Assembly (NCBI GenBank): GCA_026075535.2
Contig: AP026547.1
Location: forward strand, 5,766,001-5,830,000
Reading direction: 5' to 3'
Source of the DNA: Tricholoma matsutake
Taxonomy: Eukaryota > Basidiomycota > Agaricomycetes > Agaricales > Tricholomataceae
Length of the DNA stretch: 64,000 bases
Shown: piece after piece, positions 43,396 to 55,432 of the stretch
Layout of the letters: each line of letters starts with the position of its first letter
How positions within the stretch are numbered: the stretch's first letter is position 1
The notes under the pieces: model-generated
Told to the model about the DNA's origin: nothing
The model's input: only the letters and a program-made list of their open reading frames with translations
Databases searched by the model: none
Made by a program: the position numbers and the translations under genes

Positions 43396-44034
43396 AGCAG
43401 TGGTTTAGGGTCGAAATCGAGCAGACGAAGTCTAGACAAATAAAAAACCCACCATTAAAATAATGTGCGAGCAGTGGCTAGTAGGACAATGGGGACCAAG
43501 AACAGAGGGCCACCAGATTCCAAGTCAGTTCAGACTACTAGCTGTCGCAAGATTGCTTGTCGCATTTGAGTTTGCAGAGTTTGCAAGATTAGTTCAAGGC
43601 AAATGACCAAGTTAAAGATATTATATTTGTTGTTGTAAGGAAGACTATCAGAGCTCGTAAGGGTTGGAGAGATGTTCAGAGATGGAGATGTTGCAGGCGG
43701 CCTGATGCGCTTGCACAAAAGCAGTGTGCGCACGAGATCATATAGCCCATTGTTTACCAAACTCAGCCAGTGTACAGGGGTTACTAGGTATTCAATTGGT
43801 TATGTGACCTGGGAGGTAACCGCCCGTCACCAGCGGGGTAACCAGAGCCAAAGGGTCGTATAAGATACACTCTATGTATTATACCTACTTCGATGTTATT
43901 CAATGTGACTCGATGTTATTCGATCTGATTCAATGGCATGGGAATTGTCTTCGAATTAAATATTTACAAGTGTGTCATTTTGCGAATACCACAGAATTAG
44001 ATCGAAGAAAATAGGAAGGTACTATTTTATTCGA

Positions 44035-44073
44035 TTTGGTTCGATCTACTTAGATCCGATTTTCATTGGGGCT
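44035..44073 (-). repeat. Right terminal inverted repeat of the 7.2-kb element
   Basis: Ends ...GATTTTCATTGGGGCT. The 190 bp inside contain repeated TTCGAT motifs (near 43890, 43905, 43918, 44030, 44040), more CpG-intact than the left end. Confidence 0.55.
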
Positions 44074-44150
44074 GCGCCGCGCAGAGCTACCGGTCACACT
44101 GTGACCATCTCGTTCGCACCGTCTTGTTTATCATTCGCAGTTTTACTTCT

Positions 44151-44272
44151 TAGTTCAAATTTATATGTCTGGTGATGGCTGACTAGCTCCGGGTGATGGC
44201 TGACCGTTTCGAACTAACGGCCGACCGGAGACCAGCAGATCACTCTCGAGTGCCATAGTGCTGAAATAATAG
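44151..44272. repeat. Dispersed repeat, inverted copy of 17690-17805
   Basis: Contains CAAATTTATATGTCTGGTGATGG and CGACCGGAGACCAGCAG-type sequence matching the 17.7 kb copy in reverse, with a short internal duplication GGTGATGGCTGAC. It is immediately outside the 7.2-kb element. Confidence 0.55.
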
Positions 44273-44399
44273 CTGCCAGCTATTTCGTCAATAGAGGCTG
44301 TAAAAGACGCATGTTTGCTGAATATTCTCCTGAATGATAATGAAATAATAGCCACCATACATTTCCATACTCTCATTTCTCGTTCCTCTGCCATGACTT

Positions 44400-45607
44400 A
44401 TATTTTAATTGTAAACTACTACAAACATGGGGTAACAGGTCCAGAGCCACACGGTTCGCGAATTCCACCATCAACACCCCAACTGTATGCTGCTGAAAGT
44501 TCACACCACATCGCAACGCCACACCGCAGAATCCTAATGAGCATGTATATCAGCTAGGGTAATGTCTTATCATAACTACTTGCCATTTCACTCTAGAACG
44601 ACAGCATCCCAATGCCGCCAGGGGTTGGGTGAGCTATCATATAGTAGCCACGAGCATGAGCACGGGTATGACGTTGAGTGACACGGAACTAGGATGCAAA
44701 GACTGTCACCAGCATGCAAAGCAAGGGAGACAACGTGAACAACTCACCTTCACAACCGCCGACCAGGAACCCTTCATTTCTTTCTAACAGACGATGATCA
44801 AGATCGCGACACTAAAATCAACCGATCTGACAGAATTGGATCAACCGGGAGGGGGATTCCAGAGCAATTTGGCACTCACATGGCTACAGCTCAGGGTAAG
44901 CATGAAGCTGAGAAGACGAAGCGCATATAGCCACTCAACGAACATGCACCTCCACAAAGCGGCGAGCCACACGCCACACACGTCGGTTGGGTGCACGGCA
45001 TCCCCCATCCACCAATCCTGCGAACGGCTCGCTGCTCAGCTATATCTTGGGGGCAGATAAACACTGCTGGAACTGATCATGATCAAAAGTTGATACAAAG
45101 TCACTCCTAACCTTACGAAGAGTTATCAGGAATAAATATTATGTAAGTATTGAAGTTATTTGGGATTAAGTTATACGTGATATCCCGGGCCTCTCTTGAG
45201 CTTGAACATTGGCTGGATGCGCTTTGCTGTTCGTGCCATTGTAATAATATTAATAGTAAGTATTTGTTACTTGCGCGTTCCAGCAATGAGGACTGTGATT
45301 ACACGAGGCGGCGGTAAGGCTTGGTAAGGTTTCGGCTTGAATCGTGGAGATAACACAGTCAAGCCTGATCTGTATAGCCTTGGGCGGTAAAGCTTGATAT
45401 AGACGCATCTCGTCCACCACATGCAACAACAGCGTTCTGTCTAGATCTTACATATCGATACCATCTCAGGTCTTGAAGCGTGTTGTCAGCGCCTGCGAGG
45501 CCCTGCCACCTGTTTAGCATCCTCATTGCATGCCTCGCGTCTAATCTAGTAGATCTTTGGGGCGCCGGAGACTCATATATATCTAGCCTGGGCGACTGAG
45601 TCACACC
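44400..45607. other. Intergenic region upstream of the MFS gene
   Basis: No recognised gene. The plus frame 44794-45060 (88 codons) has no family features. CpG is visibly more frequent from here to 53.6 kb than in the element-rich flanks. The MFS promoter should lie in the last few hundred bases; no clear TATA box is assigned. Confidence 0.4.
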
Positions 45608-48180
45608 ATGCCACCTGTCAAATTGAACATAGTCATCAGCGACCCAGTCGACTTGTCTGCATGCTCTCCTTCAACTCCTAGCTTCACTTATTCTCACAAC
45701 CATCGCGAGCCGCCTTGTCCGGCTACCCATCGATCTTTACATTTCTCACCAAGTGTAAATTCTACTCGTATGGATACTGAAGTTGCGGGCGAATTCGAGC
45801 ATTCTGAAGTGGCCTCCGAGTCTGATCCATTGGTTGCCGAAAATGAACCCAAGAAACCGTTCTATCGGGCACGACCGTTGTGGTGAGTTGACATATTATT
45901 GGACGGAAGCAAATCATTATTGAAATACAATACAAGGCTGGTACCTTTCGCAATTAGTTCTGCAGTCGTGGTACGTACCAAGTCTCTCATGGGTCTTCAG
46001 TTCTCAGTGGCATGTACCACTAGCGCGGAATGACGCTTGCACCCCGAATCGAGGTGTTCACGCAGTTGTCTTGCAGCGCGTTGCACGTGCAATATGCTGA
46101 CCAATCACCACCACTCTCATTTCTCCAAACAAATTCTAATATTTCCTCGACCGCGGACGCATCGTTTTACTTTTCTCTAGACCCTCTAGGCCCCCATCTG
46201 GATCCAGGTAGACCGCAATATGACTCGATAATTCTGCCTCCTACAGCACTTGGCAGAGGCGACGAAGAGGATCCTCGTCGCCTTCCCTCTCAACAATGTT
46301 TGGGCAATCCCGCCGTTCAAGCTGGTGCTGCTCGCTTGCAAACCACGATGACAACTACGATGGGTCTGCTTTCCGCGCTAAGTACTGGATGGTGGGGTCA
46401 TTATGGCGAGAGAAACGGGAGGACAAAGGTTCTCGCCGGCGCGACATTGGGACTCTTCCTCACGTACGTAGCAAGAATAACTTCTTCCTTCACTCCCTCA
46501 CCTGTCTTTCAGAGATCTTACATTTATCTTGGTATCTACACCCGGTTCAATCTTCGCTTCACATGGACACAAACTTCTTTTCCTCGCACCAGTAATCGAA
46601 GGCCTTCTGGGTGGTTGGTCAACGTTGCAATCTGCCACTTCCGCGTACTTGAGTGACTGTACGTCCAGTGGGTCTCGCGCATTCATCTTTTCCCGATTTT
46701 GGGGCGTTTTCTACTTCGGCTTTAGTGTTGGGCCCGCAATCGGTGGTTATCTCATCAGAAATCCTATTTGGACGAAGCCAGGGGTAGGAAACACTCCAAT
46801 GGTGACTACTGTATTCTGGGTTGCCACGATCTGCTCCTTTATCAACTTCATCCTGGTGTTGTTTCTTTTACCCGAGTCGCTGGATAAGGTGAAGAGGGAA
46901 CGAGCAGTGTTGGAATATAATGTCAAGACTGTTGGGAAGAGGAAAGCAGCTGCCGTCGAGGCGGATGCCATCGGTGAAGGATCCAACGTACAGAATGAGG
47001 ACAATCATGGCAGACGAGGCGGGATTGTTTGTGAATTTTTGCAGCCATTGCGAGTCTTCCTGCCCGTAGTGGTCATGGATGGAGGAGTCAGGAGGAGGAG
47101 AGACTGGAGCTTGACGTTTCTGGCTGCTGCGTTGTTTGGGTTTATGCTTTCTCAGGTGAGCATCATTATTTCTCTCATCATGAAGTACAGTTCAACATTT
47201 TGGTGCTATGTTTAGGGAGTTCATCAAATGAAATATTTATATGCAGGACATGTTTATGCATGGGGTGCTGAGCAACTCAGTTATTATATGTCATTCCTCG
47301 GCGGTGCCAGGGCCGTATTTTTACTATTCCTTCTGCCATGCGAGTGGCTTCCATCCCATGTCCGATGCTCTTCAATTACTTATATGCTTTGCAGATATCA
47401 TTGCAGCTCTGAAGCCGAAGGTAATGCACGCAGCTGCGCCGCCTTCAACCGCGACGACCAATGGTAAGAAGCCCAAACCGACAAAAGCTAATTTGGCACA
47501 AGAAATCAAGTTTGATCTCATCCTGACGCGATGTTCGTTCATGATTGATCTCCTTTCCCATGTATTCGTCATGCTGTCTCCGATGCCATCGTACAAGATT
47601 CACGGACTCCACGCGGGTCATTTGTCTCGCCGCTCAAAAGAACCGAGCCAGGCATTGTTTGTTCTTGCCACATCCTTGTCCAGTTTGGGTACCGGCGCAG
47701 TGCCTGCAATCCAGAGTCTTGCGCTCTGTATCTTGCAAGTGAGAGCTTTGGATACAGGGGAAGCAAACGGAGGTAAAGAGGAAGGAATTGGTACATTATT
47801 TGGTGCATTGGCAGTGCTACAGGCCGTTGGGCAGATGATTCTTGGGGTGAGTGTCAGCTCAGTTTGGAGCTGAGGGATTAGACGCTGACGATGGCTATTG
47901 TCACTAGCCCATGTTATTTGGTTTGATCTATAGTGGGACGGTGGCTGTATTTCCAAAGGCGATATTCGTGACTGCTGCTGGGATCTTAGTGAGCTCGTTA
48001 ACGTTGATGATGCTTGTAAGAGGACCAAAGATGCCACTTGTGATGAAAGGCAAAGGGAAGAGGAAGGCCAAGGATGTGCAGAGAGGGCGGTCAAGGGTTA
48101 GAAAAGATTTGCGTCGAGGGGGGGCTACTAGATACGGAACGGTTGCAAGTGGCTCTTCGCCTACGCAGTTAACAACATAG
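45608..48180 (+). CDS. Major facilitator superfamily (MFS) transporter
   Basis: The start MPPVKLNIVISD is at 45608, with a 90-residue polar N-terminus. An intron at 45884-45936 joins RPLW to LVPFAISSAVV. After a second intron come RGMTLAPRIEVFTQLSC and, following a loop, GLLSALSTGWWGHYGERNGRTKVLAGATLGLFLT, which carries the MFS loop-2 signature G.W.G...GR..V. Further introns precede FILVSTPGSIF...APVIEGLLGGWSTLQSATSAYLSDC, then FWGVFYFGFSVGPAIGGYLI, a long cytoplasmic loop (KKR-rich, 46880-47100), FLLLFLLP, LFVLATSLSSLGTGAVPAIQSLAL and FGLIYSGTVAVFPKAIFVTAAGI. Many membrane segments are interrupted by a large central loop, as in MFS pumps. Resembles the tetracycline-resistance-like group; substrate unknown. 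The stop is at 48178-48180. Confidence 0.85.
47340..47394 (+). other. Probable GC-AG intron in the MFS gene
   Basis: Splicing from GCGAGT (47340) to TTTGCAG (47394) joins FLLLFLLP to a Tyr then IIAALKPK in frame and continues the downstream helix. The unspliced frame runs to an early stop. No GT donor nearby gives the right phase. Confidence 0.55.
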
Positions 48181-48426
48181 CGAAGGTGTTTATTTAAGTT
48201 GTATGATACGCAAACTTTCCGATAGCCCCGGGTTGGTTACTTGTCTGAGTCTCGGAGGATCAGGAAGATAAACCCCAGCGTCAATAAGACCAAATACGAC
48301 TTTACGACTTGACTTGTCGCGGCTCTCGTCCTCCTCCTCGTCCTACTCATCCTCGTCGTCGTACACCGCCATTTCCTCATTGTAGCTACTGTCTACGCAT
48401 CATACTCTCTCGCCCCCATCGTTTCT

Positions 48427-49993
48427 ATGAACGGTGATTCCGCTAATGCTGTCGCAGGTCCCTCCAATCTCAAAGCTTCTTCATCACCATCACTGCCACA
48501 ACTCTTCCTCTCTCCCCCTGGTTTGGCTTTTGACTTTTTTCTTTTCTCAACTCTTGCTCATGTTTACTTTCTTTCTTCACGTTGATCCAGCACCCCCAAC
48601 AACGCATCCGCCACATTTGTCAAGCACCCAGGACCTCCTCGCTCGCTTCTCCCTTTTGTCCGCGTATGACAAGTATGTCCGCCCATTCGCTGCTCCTGCG
48701 GAGATCGGTCTTGATCAGAACGGTCCCGCTTCTACCTTACCGAGTGCGAGTGGAGTCCCGGAGAAGGGCAAGGGGAAAGAAGTCATGGACACACCGGGTA
48801 GTTCGGGTATAGCCGATGGTGGCGACGGTGATGACGATGAGGCAACAGGAAAAGGAGAGAAGAAAAAAAAGAATACTTATAAACACCTTATCAAAGGTGT
48901 ACCTGGTACGTCCTACCACGCGTTCGGGTTTCCCCCTTTTCTTACTCATGCCGCGTTTGCGGTACCGAAGGCAAGCACTCAATGAAGAGAGACGACTATT
49001 TATCAACCATAATGCAGGTCCCTCCGAAGCAGCGCATCAAGATTACACCTTTCGATCCCAAGACTCAGCGAGATGCGTTTACTGTAAGTCTGGAAGGTCT
49101 TAAAGGCGTACGTTTTTTTTTCTATCCCATTATGCGCACTTCACGGACCGTTGTTCATTCATATCATGCTTTGCTAGTGGAATCCCAACGCGTTAGTTCT
49201 TGAATCAGCGCAGGCTCGAGAAGACAGGAAGAAACGGGTTAGTATGACGCGTCATTCTATCTGCCGCTGTTGCTGAACCATGCCACAGAAAGAACTCAAA
49301 CGACTCGCCAAAATTCAGCACGCACATCCTCAACCGATCCAAGCACCGATACCCACATCCACTACCATGCCTTCTCTCCACCGCGTTCTAGTCAGCGTAG
49401 TCACCCAAAGACTAGGATCAACTGTTCCTAGACCAACGTCTGGTCCAGGCTCGGCTGTCCCTAGACCAGGATCATCTTCCACACTTCCCAAGCAAAGTTC
49501 TGTGCCCGTTTCAATACCCGACTCAACTTTCCCTAGACCAGGCCCTACCAAACCTGCTCTTCCGCCAGTGCAAGTACCTGTTGGGAGAGTGGCCACTCCT
49601 TCTCGTAGTGCGGGGACAGCAACACCAACGAGTGCTGTGCAAAGTGTATTTTCGCACCCGGTGGAACAAGAGAAACGAGGACAGAAGAGGGAAAGAGATG
49701 ATGATAGTGTGACAGAGGGTGTCAATGGTGTTGGGGCCGTCAACGGCAGTGCCAATATGAGTCCGCCAAAAGCAATACTCAATGCCAAAGCAGGAATGGC
49801 AGGCATCCGGCCTAGGCCGATTAAGAAACTGCGAATGGTCAGTGTAGCCACGCATGTTGCTGTTACATTTCTTCCGTTTTTTATGCCTGCCTCATTCTAT
49901 TTACTCACTTATCTTTCACATCATATCCAGGACATCCAAGGACAGTCGAGGGATGTAACTGTTGCACAACAGCCTACTCCCCAAGGTGTATGA
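48427..49993 (+). CDS. MED19: Mediator subunit 19 (Rox3 family)
   Basis: Starts MNGDSANAV at 48427. A first intron (about 48522-48590) joins SPP to the STQDLLARFSLLSAYDKYVRPF block. An acidic stretch and the GEKKKKNTYKHLIKGVPG block follow; spliced over 48909-48979 this gives HSMKRDDYLSTIMQVPPKQRIKITPFD and DAFTVSLEGLKG, then WNPNALVLESAQAREDRKKR and KELKRLAKIQ. These are the conserved blocks of fungal Med19/Rox3. The C-terminal third is Pro/Ser-rich and ends GQSRDVTVAQQPTPQGV. Med19 belongs to the Mediator head/middle interface that links activators to RNA polymerase II. At least five introns, all short. It lies 246 bp after the MFS stop on the same strand. Confidence 0.8.
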
Positions 49994-50709
49994 CCGGATG
50001 ATCGCCTGATATGAGTGATGTCCTCGATTGCAGGTTACGACTGTCTTTTCAGGCGCCCTAACACTTGCTATCTCAAGAGCAGTGTCATGACGATCGCTTA
50101 CTTCGTGCTTTCCCCAAGCTTTTTAGAGGTGAAGCACCAATCATTCGCCATTCTGTGAGCTATTGCGCTTGTACGGAAGTACAAACGTGGCTTCTGTCCT
50201 CGTTCTTTTTCTACTTCCCCTTCATTTACCCGCTCCCTCACAATCTCCCTTCACGTGGTTCCTATTCAGAACTCCATACATGCTACTTCATGCATCACAT
50301 CCCGTAACTTTGCATGCTATCGGTTTCTCCATCATAGTCAATCATACCTGCAACTTCAAACCATCCACTGCTTTACTGCTCATCGTTCTTCACGTCATCT
50401 ATCGCATGTTTCTGCCAGGTACGATGTTACCGCTGCATCTTGAGGTACATAGCGTATTACATACTAATGAACTGAGATTGATATTGACTCTGCCTGTACT
50501 TATGCAGTATTGTCAGACCAGCTGATCAATTGTTCAAAAAACCAATGGTTGATATGTATAATTGACCACCTGTCAATATGTTTACGGTAGAAATGTTGAA
50601 TCTTTACATTACTGTTTTTACAAATATGAAACAGTAAAGCTACATACCGCCAAATCCTCATCACAGCAAGGGTACAAGTACAATAGTAAGAGAACTGAAA
50701 GTCATGTCA
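49994..50709. other. Intergenic region between convergent genes
   Basis: Short frames only. It is the 3' flank of both the MED19 and the BAR-like gene. No terminator or ncRNA feature is recognised. Confidence 0.4.
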
Positions 50710-53577
50710 TCATTGCCCTCCACCCATTCCTAAGTTCGTTACACTCCGATTGATGTTCGCTTCATAGCTCCTTCTACCATCGTGATGAATTGCAGTCCCA
50801 AAACTCACCGTACTCCCGTTCTTGCTGCTTCCCAGCCCTGCGATATTACCAATGCCTTTCTTCGATTCTAGATTAAAAGCGTTTCCGACAGGCACACTAA
50901 GTCTCCGTATCCACCCTGGCCTGGACTTTTCCACTGGCCTTAGTATAAGAGGTTTGGCTGGCGGTCGAAAGTCGAAAGATTGTGCGGATGATGGGGATCG
51001 ATATTTCGCAATGGAGCAGGTCTCGCAGCCACAAGAGGGCGCATGGGGTGGCTTGTCTTCGTGTTGTTGAGATGACTGACGGGAAGACGAATTAAACACT
51101 GTTCGGGAGTCGGGAGAAGTGAAGGGTAGAGACGAGTTCGAGGGCGGTGTGAGGTGTGTAGTGTCATGCGAGAACCGGGGCCGAAGTGGGGAAAGCGGTG
51201 CGAGGTTGTTGGACGCATTTGGTAATGCTTGTCCCATATCCAGTTGAGAGCGTGGCCGCAGAGGTCTTAATAACTGAGGCTGGTGTTCAGGGTTGCGTCG
51301 AGACCCGTCAGCTATGTAACCATTGACAACCCCTTCCTCTTCTCGCGCATTCGTCATGCGCAAATAGTCCCTTTCCAGCTCTCGCGCTCGCATCTCGATC
51401 TCATGTTCCCGTTCCCTCAGCTCCATTTGATTTTCTTTCAACTCAAGTTCCGCAAGCTCATCAACTCCTTGCCTCCGCCGTCGAGAAGCTTCATCGTCTT
51501 GGGTAGGAGTTCCCCCAGCAGTTGAAGGTGAAAGTTGTGACGTAAGTTCTTGGTAAGAATTCGATTGACGAAGTGAAGTATTCGAAATTGAAGGCACAAG
51601 AGGAAGCTGTCGCAGTGGCGGTGGCGAGGACGGTCCAGCCCGTGATGAAGAGGGTCCATCGACAGATTGATATCTATTAGCTAGATCATTGACGCTGAGC
51701 GGAAGTCGAGAGACATCTTTCCGCACTGCAGAAGGTGATCCGGCCTGAAATGGGACAATGGTCATGAATTACAAGAACACTTGGAGGATTAACATACGGC
51801 GGTTGAATAACGGTGTCGTATTGCAGCAACCATGCTACCATTACTCCCCGACGTGTCGCTTCTGTCTATGGACGCTGACTTCACGTTGTCCATGGTGTGA
51901 GCCTTAGGCTTATACCCTATATTCACTCCGAACTCGCGTTCATTCATGCCGGCCAAGTAACCACCTCTAGCATGCACTGGGGCACGGGAGTTGAAGCCTC
52001 CAGGTGTTATAGCTTCGCTTGGCGCAGGGGAAGATGATGGCTGGGCATGGCTGGGAACTGGATGTTTAGCGTTATCCTCCGAGGGTCTAGTAGATCCTAT
52101 ATCTGCAACGTCAGTAATATGATATTTGTCTTGGAACATTTGCTGCGCTGATGGGCTGCCGCGCTGCGGTTCAAGCGATGGTAAAGATGTTTCAGCTCTG
52201 TCACCATCTTCTCCAGGTAAAGGCGATTCTGTTAAGCGAGGCTTCAAATATGATGAAGACTGTGAGGATTGTGATTGGGATGATTGTTGCTGGCGAGAAG
52301 GTGGAATTGGGAAGTGGGTAGGAGGAGATGGGAAAGCGGACAAAGAACGAATGGAATCACTGTGATTCGCGAAAGGTCGTAGAGGACTTGTATCGAGAGG
52401 AGACTCGGCAGAATTAAAATGGTATTCAATGAGAGACTCGGAAGAGTATGACTGGGTGGCTGTGGGAAGCTGTCGTGGTGATGACAAGAGACCTTGTGGA
52501 CGCTCTGGTCCTGTTGTAATACTGTGTTTGGGCAGGGGGGAATTTCGCTCTGCGGTTTCACGGGACGATTCTCTGGCTTCGAGATTTCGGAGCGTGGTTG
52601 GTGCCTGGAGCTCATCTTCGGCGCGCATCTCACGTACTAATTCAGGATCTGGTTGTGGCAACTGGCTTTTATCCAGGTCGGGAAGGCCCTGGGGCATGGG
52701 ACCGATCCATCCTCCTTCACAAAGCGCGCGCCATTCACCCAATTGACCGATGATAGGTGAAAATCTACGGACGCCTTCAAAAGCTCGAAGCCACTCGGCA
52801 TCAGCTATTCTTGAGAGGCAAGCGGCTGCACTGTACGTCGTTGATGTGTGCCGTTGAGTTACGTTCAGCGCATGATTGCTGCTAAGATATGAACGGAGAG
52901 CAGGCCGACAACGTAACTGAAACACTGACTATTTCTCCTGGGACATTTGTGGACCAAGGGTATTGATGAGATTAACGTACCGCGTATGCTCTTCGGCAAC
53001 TTCAGGAGTACCCTTCTTGGATTTTTTTTCGTATATCTGACCTTGGCAAACATTTATTTTGACTGCGTGATAGAAAGGGAGGAGACACACCAGCTTGCTT
53101 AATTTTAGTATTACCGTTCGCCATTTTCTCGTCATGTGCTTTCTCCTCTTTCTAACCTCGCAGTCGTCAGACAGTGAGGCAGAATTCAAACAATGCTTAC
53201 TGTAAGCCTCTTGAACCATTTTTTAACTTCTGTACTGATGCCATCGTATTCCTTGTCCGCAACTTTTGCAAACTTGGAGTCAATGTCCGATAGAGCCTCG
53301 AAGATGACTGCGCTCGTATTCATGGCATTGCCTTCGTGCGATTTCAGTCAACGGCTGGAATTCGCAAGAAAATAATGAGCGAACCAGCAATCTCTCCCGT
53401 AATCTTCATCCCCGCAGTCTCTCGCAACGCTTTAGCCAACTTCTTTTGAAGTATAGCGACATTGCCGATCGCCTCACAATAATCGTTTAGAACGTTGAGG
53501 AGGGTCTCAAGCGATTTGCAAGACTTGTGGATATCTGGCCTCTCGGCCAATGATAAAGGCTCATAGTTGGTGGCCAT
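50710..53577 (-). CDS. BAR-domain (Ivy1-like) membrane-binding protein
   Basis: The start MATNYEPLSLAERPDIH is at 53577. The helical N-terminal domain reads SCKSLETLLNVLNDYCEAIGNVAILQKKLAKALRETAG, ATG-proximal exons give SAVIFEALSDIDSKFAKVADKEYDGISTEVKKWFKRLT, and short exons add KEEKAHDEKMANGNTKIKQAG, QIYEKKSKK...EEHTRYVNLINTLGPQMSQEK and RHTSTTYSAAACLSRIADAEWLRAFEGVRRFSP. This coiled-coil order fits BAR proteins such as yeast Ivy1, which bind phosphoinositide membranes and Rab GTPases at the vacuole. The remaining 600 residues are Ser/Pro/Gln-rich with a short coiled coil (ELELKENQMELREREHEIEMRARELER) and a CGCETC pair. At least five introns. The Ivy1 identity is by recall of similar mushroom proteins. 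Confidence 0.6.
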
Positions 53578-53718
53578 TGTAGGATATATTTCAATGGTAA
53601 AAAGATTGGGAAGTCTGTCGCAGGAACATCCAAGCTGACAATGTGGGGATATGATGCAGACCAGGCCGAATGAGGAAGCAACTCTCACAGCCTCAAATTA
53701 ACATTTGAACTCCTCAGT

Positions 53719-53744
53719 ATATGTAGTAGTAGTAGTAGTAGTAT
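53719..53744. repeat. GTA microsatellite
   Basis: (GTA)n, about seven units, in the short gap between the BAR-like gene start and the LINE 3' end. Confidence 0.85.
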
Positions 53745-53939
53745 ATTACTGGCATGGTCCAATCGCTGAACGCCAGGGGTCCGAGAGTTTCCCGATGTCA
53801 TTAAGTACAGGCAAGCTATCTAACTATCTTTGTCTCGGGCCCATGATCACGACTTCCAGCGGGCGAAACGGCCTTCGACGTCGATCACTGGACAGTTATA
53901 ACCATGGGCAAGGGGTATAGAACCCCGCTGAGAGTTTCT

Positions 53940-55432
53940 CCTTTTTTTTTTTTGAAGCGGATGTATCATTCAAATACAGCATTCTCAGATACATAGACTG
54001 GTACAGCCTCAAAGAGCTCTAACACTTCATATGTAAATTTTGCAAGCAGTCTGATGGTAGTCCTTTCCTTCAATATCATTTTGAATAGATCAATAGAAGA
54101 GACCATGGGACGCCGGGGCAAATGTGGTATCTCAGTGTACATTCTGTCTGAGAATTTCTTGCGAAGGTTATTCAGCTCATATGAGCCGGTGCACTCCAGC
54201 AATGCATGTTCAGGGCTCTCCACTGAATTTTTACAAAGACGGCATAATCTCCATTGTTGCTGGACACGTGGGCGGCGATGTTCCAGCCATCTTAGGCATT
54301 CTATAGCCAATGCATGCGAAGAGAGCAGGAGACCTGTAAGTGCTTTTCTATGAACACTGTTGGGTACACTGAGGTAATGTCTGAAATGAAGTGTCTTATG
54401 GCTTGGAGGACAATCTTTGTCAGGTTCAAGTCTGTTTTGAAGAAGATACAATTTAGGGGAGGCCTCAAGTTCACTTTGGATATAGGCTTCCATCTTGACT
54501 TTAAAAAGCTTTGTCACCTCATCCACTTGAAGAGGTGTGATGCTTTCAAGGTCAGGAAGCGGGACATGGAATGGCAGATTCAGAAATATGTATTGTAGAT
54601 CCATTGTCCATGATGCTTTATTCTCCTTTGCAAGCCTTACTGAGTCCATGTATGCCTTCTTTGCATAATGCTTGGTGGGTAGGCTTGTGAGGTAACCAAG
54701 AGTGAGTATAATTCTCCAAAACCGCAATGGTACCAAAGAGGTCTCTGTAAACAGTGGTGTTATCATTGACCTTCTATGTAAACCCAGGACCCGGCAGAGA
54801 TATGATGTTTGCACATCAGAGAGTTTCTCCAGAAGAGGAAGGTCGACATCAAGTATAACCTCATATCCATGGATAAGGTGGGGGTCAATCTGTGCCATAT
54901 AGAGCTTCTTGGCCTCCCATGGGGGAAGTGTGCCTATAATAGACTCTATACCTAGCACTGTATTACCAACTGATCGAGCTTTGCTTGCTTTATTTTTGTA
55001 GTGTTTAGCAAAGATGTTGCATTGTGTAGACTGTAATGTTATACCAACATATGTTTGCTCTGTCTTCAACATGACAGGTTTGTCGCCAAACAGGAAGAGA
55101 GGTAGTGTGTGGGGAATTGGTCCAAATATCATGATCAGTGATTTCACTGCACTGAGTAACATGAAATTTAGGCTACACCACTGCCATAGCGCATTCATCT
55201 TTTTCTGAGCCCCCTTAGGATTTGTCGATATGAGTATAATGTCATCAGCCTGCTCCAGGTTTTCTATATTAGTACTGGCCAGTTTGATATCATCTGAGTC
55301 AGGATCCAGGTGAAAATCAGCCATATATAGTGTCCATAGGATTGGAGAGGAGTTGTCACCAATCAATATTCCTAGTGTCACACAGAATGATTGAGACAAC
55401 TCAGTGCGATGTTTCACCACATATGACATTCA
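53940..55432 (-). mobile_element. 5'-truncated non-LTR retrotransposon (LINE)
   Basis: A 487-codon minus frame (55429-53966) begins in reverse transcriptase motif B (GILIGDNSSPILWTLYMADF) and continues with the motif C region EQADDIILIS, where the usual aromatic before ADD is Gln. A WCSLNFMLLSAVKS block and thumb follow, and near the C-terminus a zinc knuckle CRLCKNSVESPEHALLEC. The frame is followed by a poly(A) end, seen as a T run at 53942-53953 on the plus strand. The 5' part (endonuclease and RT N-terminus) is absent, as usual for LINE copies. Stop-free over 1.4 kb, so fairly young. No target duplication was confirmed. Confidence 0.8.

Larger units (their letters stand above)
36889..44073. 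mobile_element. 7.2-kb inverted-repeat-bounded element with a Crypton-like recombinase
   Basis: The left end AGCCCCAGTGAAAATCAGAT and the right end (complement) AGCCCCAATGAAAATCGGAT match at 29 of the first 34 positions; most differences are A against G at CpG. Both ends are followed by TTCGA/TTCAA-rich subterminal sequence, strongest at 43885-44050. Between them are a plus-strand spliced gene ending at 40135 and a minus-strand recombinase ending at 40234. Cryptons usually lack inverted repeats, so either this is an unusual arrangement or the recombinase sits inside another element. I could not find a target duplication. Confidence 0.5.

Noticed and set aside
36889..44073. Starship element
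   Set aside because: Starship captains carry a DUF3435-type recombinase in Pezizomycotina. Here the recombinase ends in a GCR1_C-like domain and is too far from the element end, so Crypton-like fits better.
49330..49851. Minus-strand 173-codon frame over MED19
   Set aside because: Shadow of the Pro/Ser-rich MED19 exon; no independent motif or splice support.
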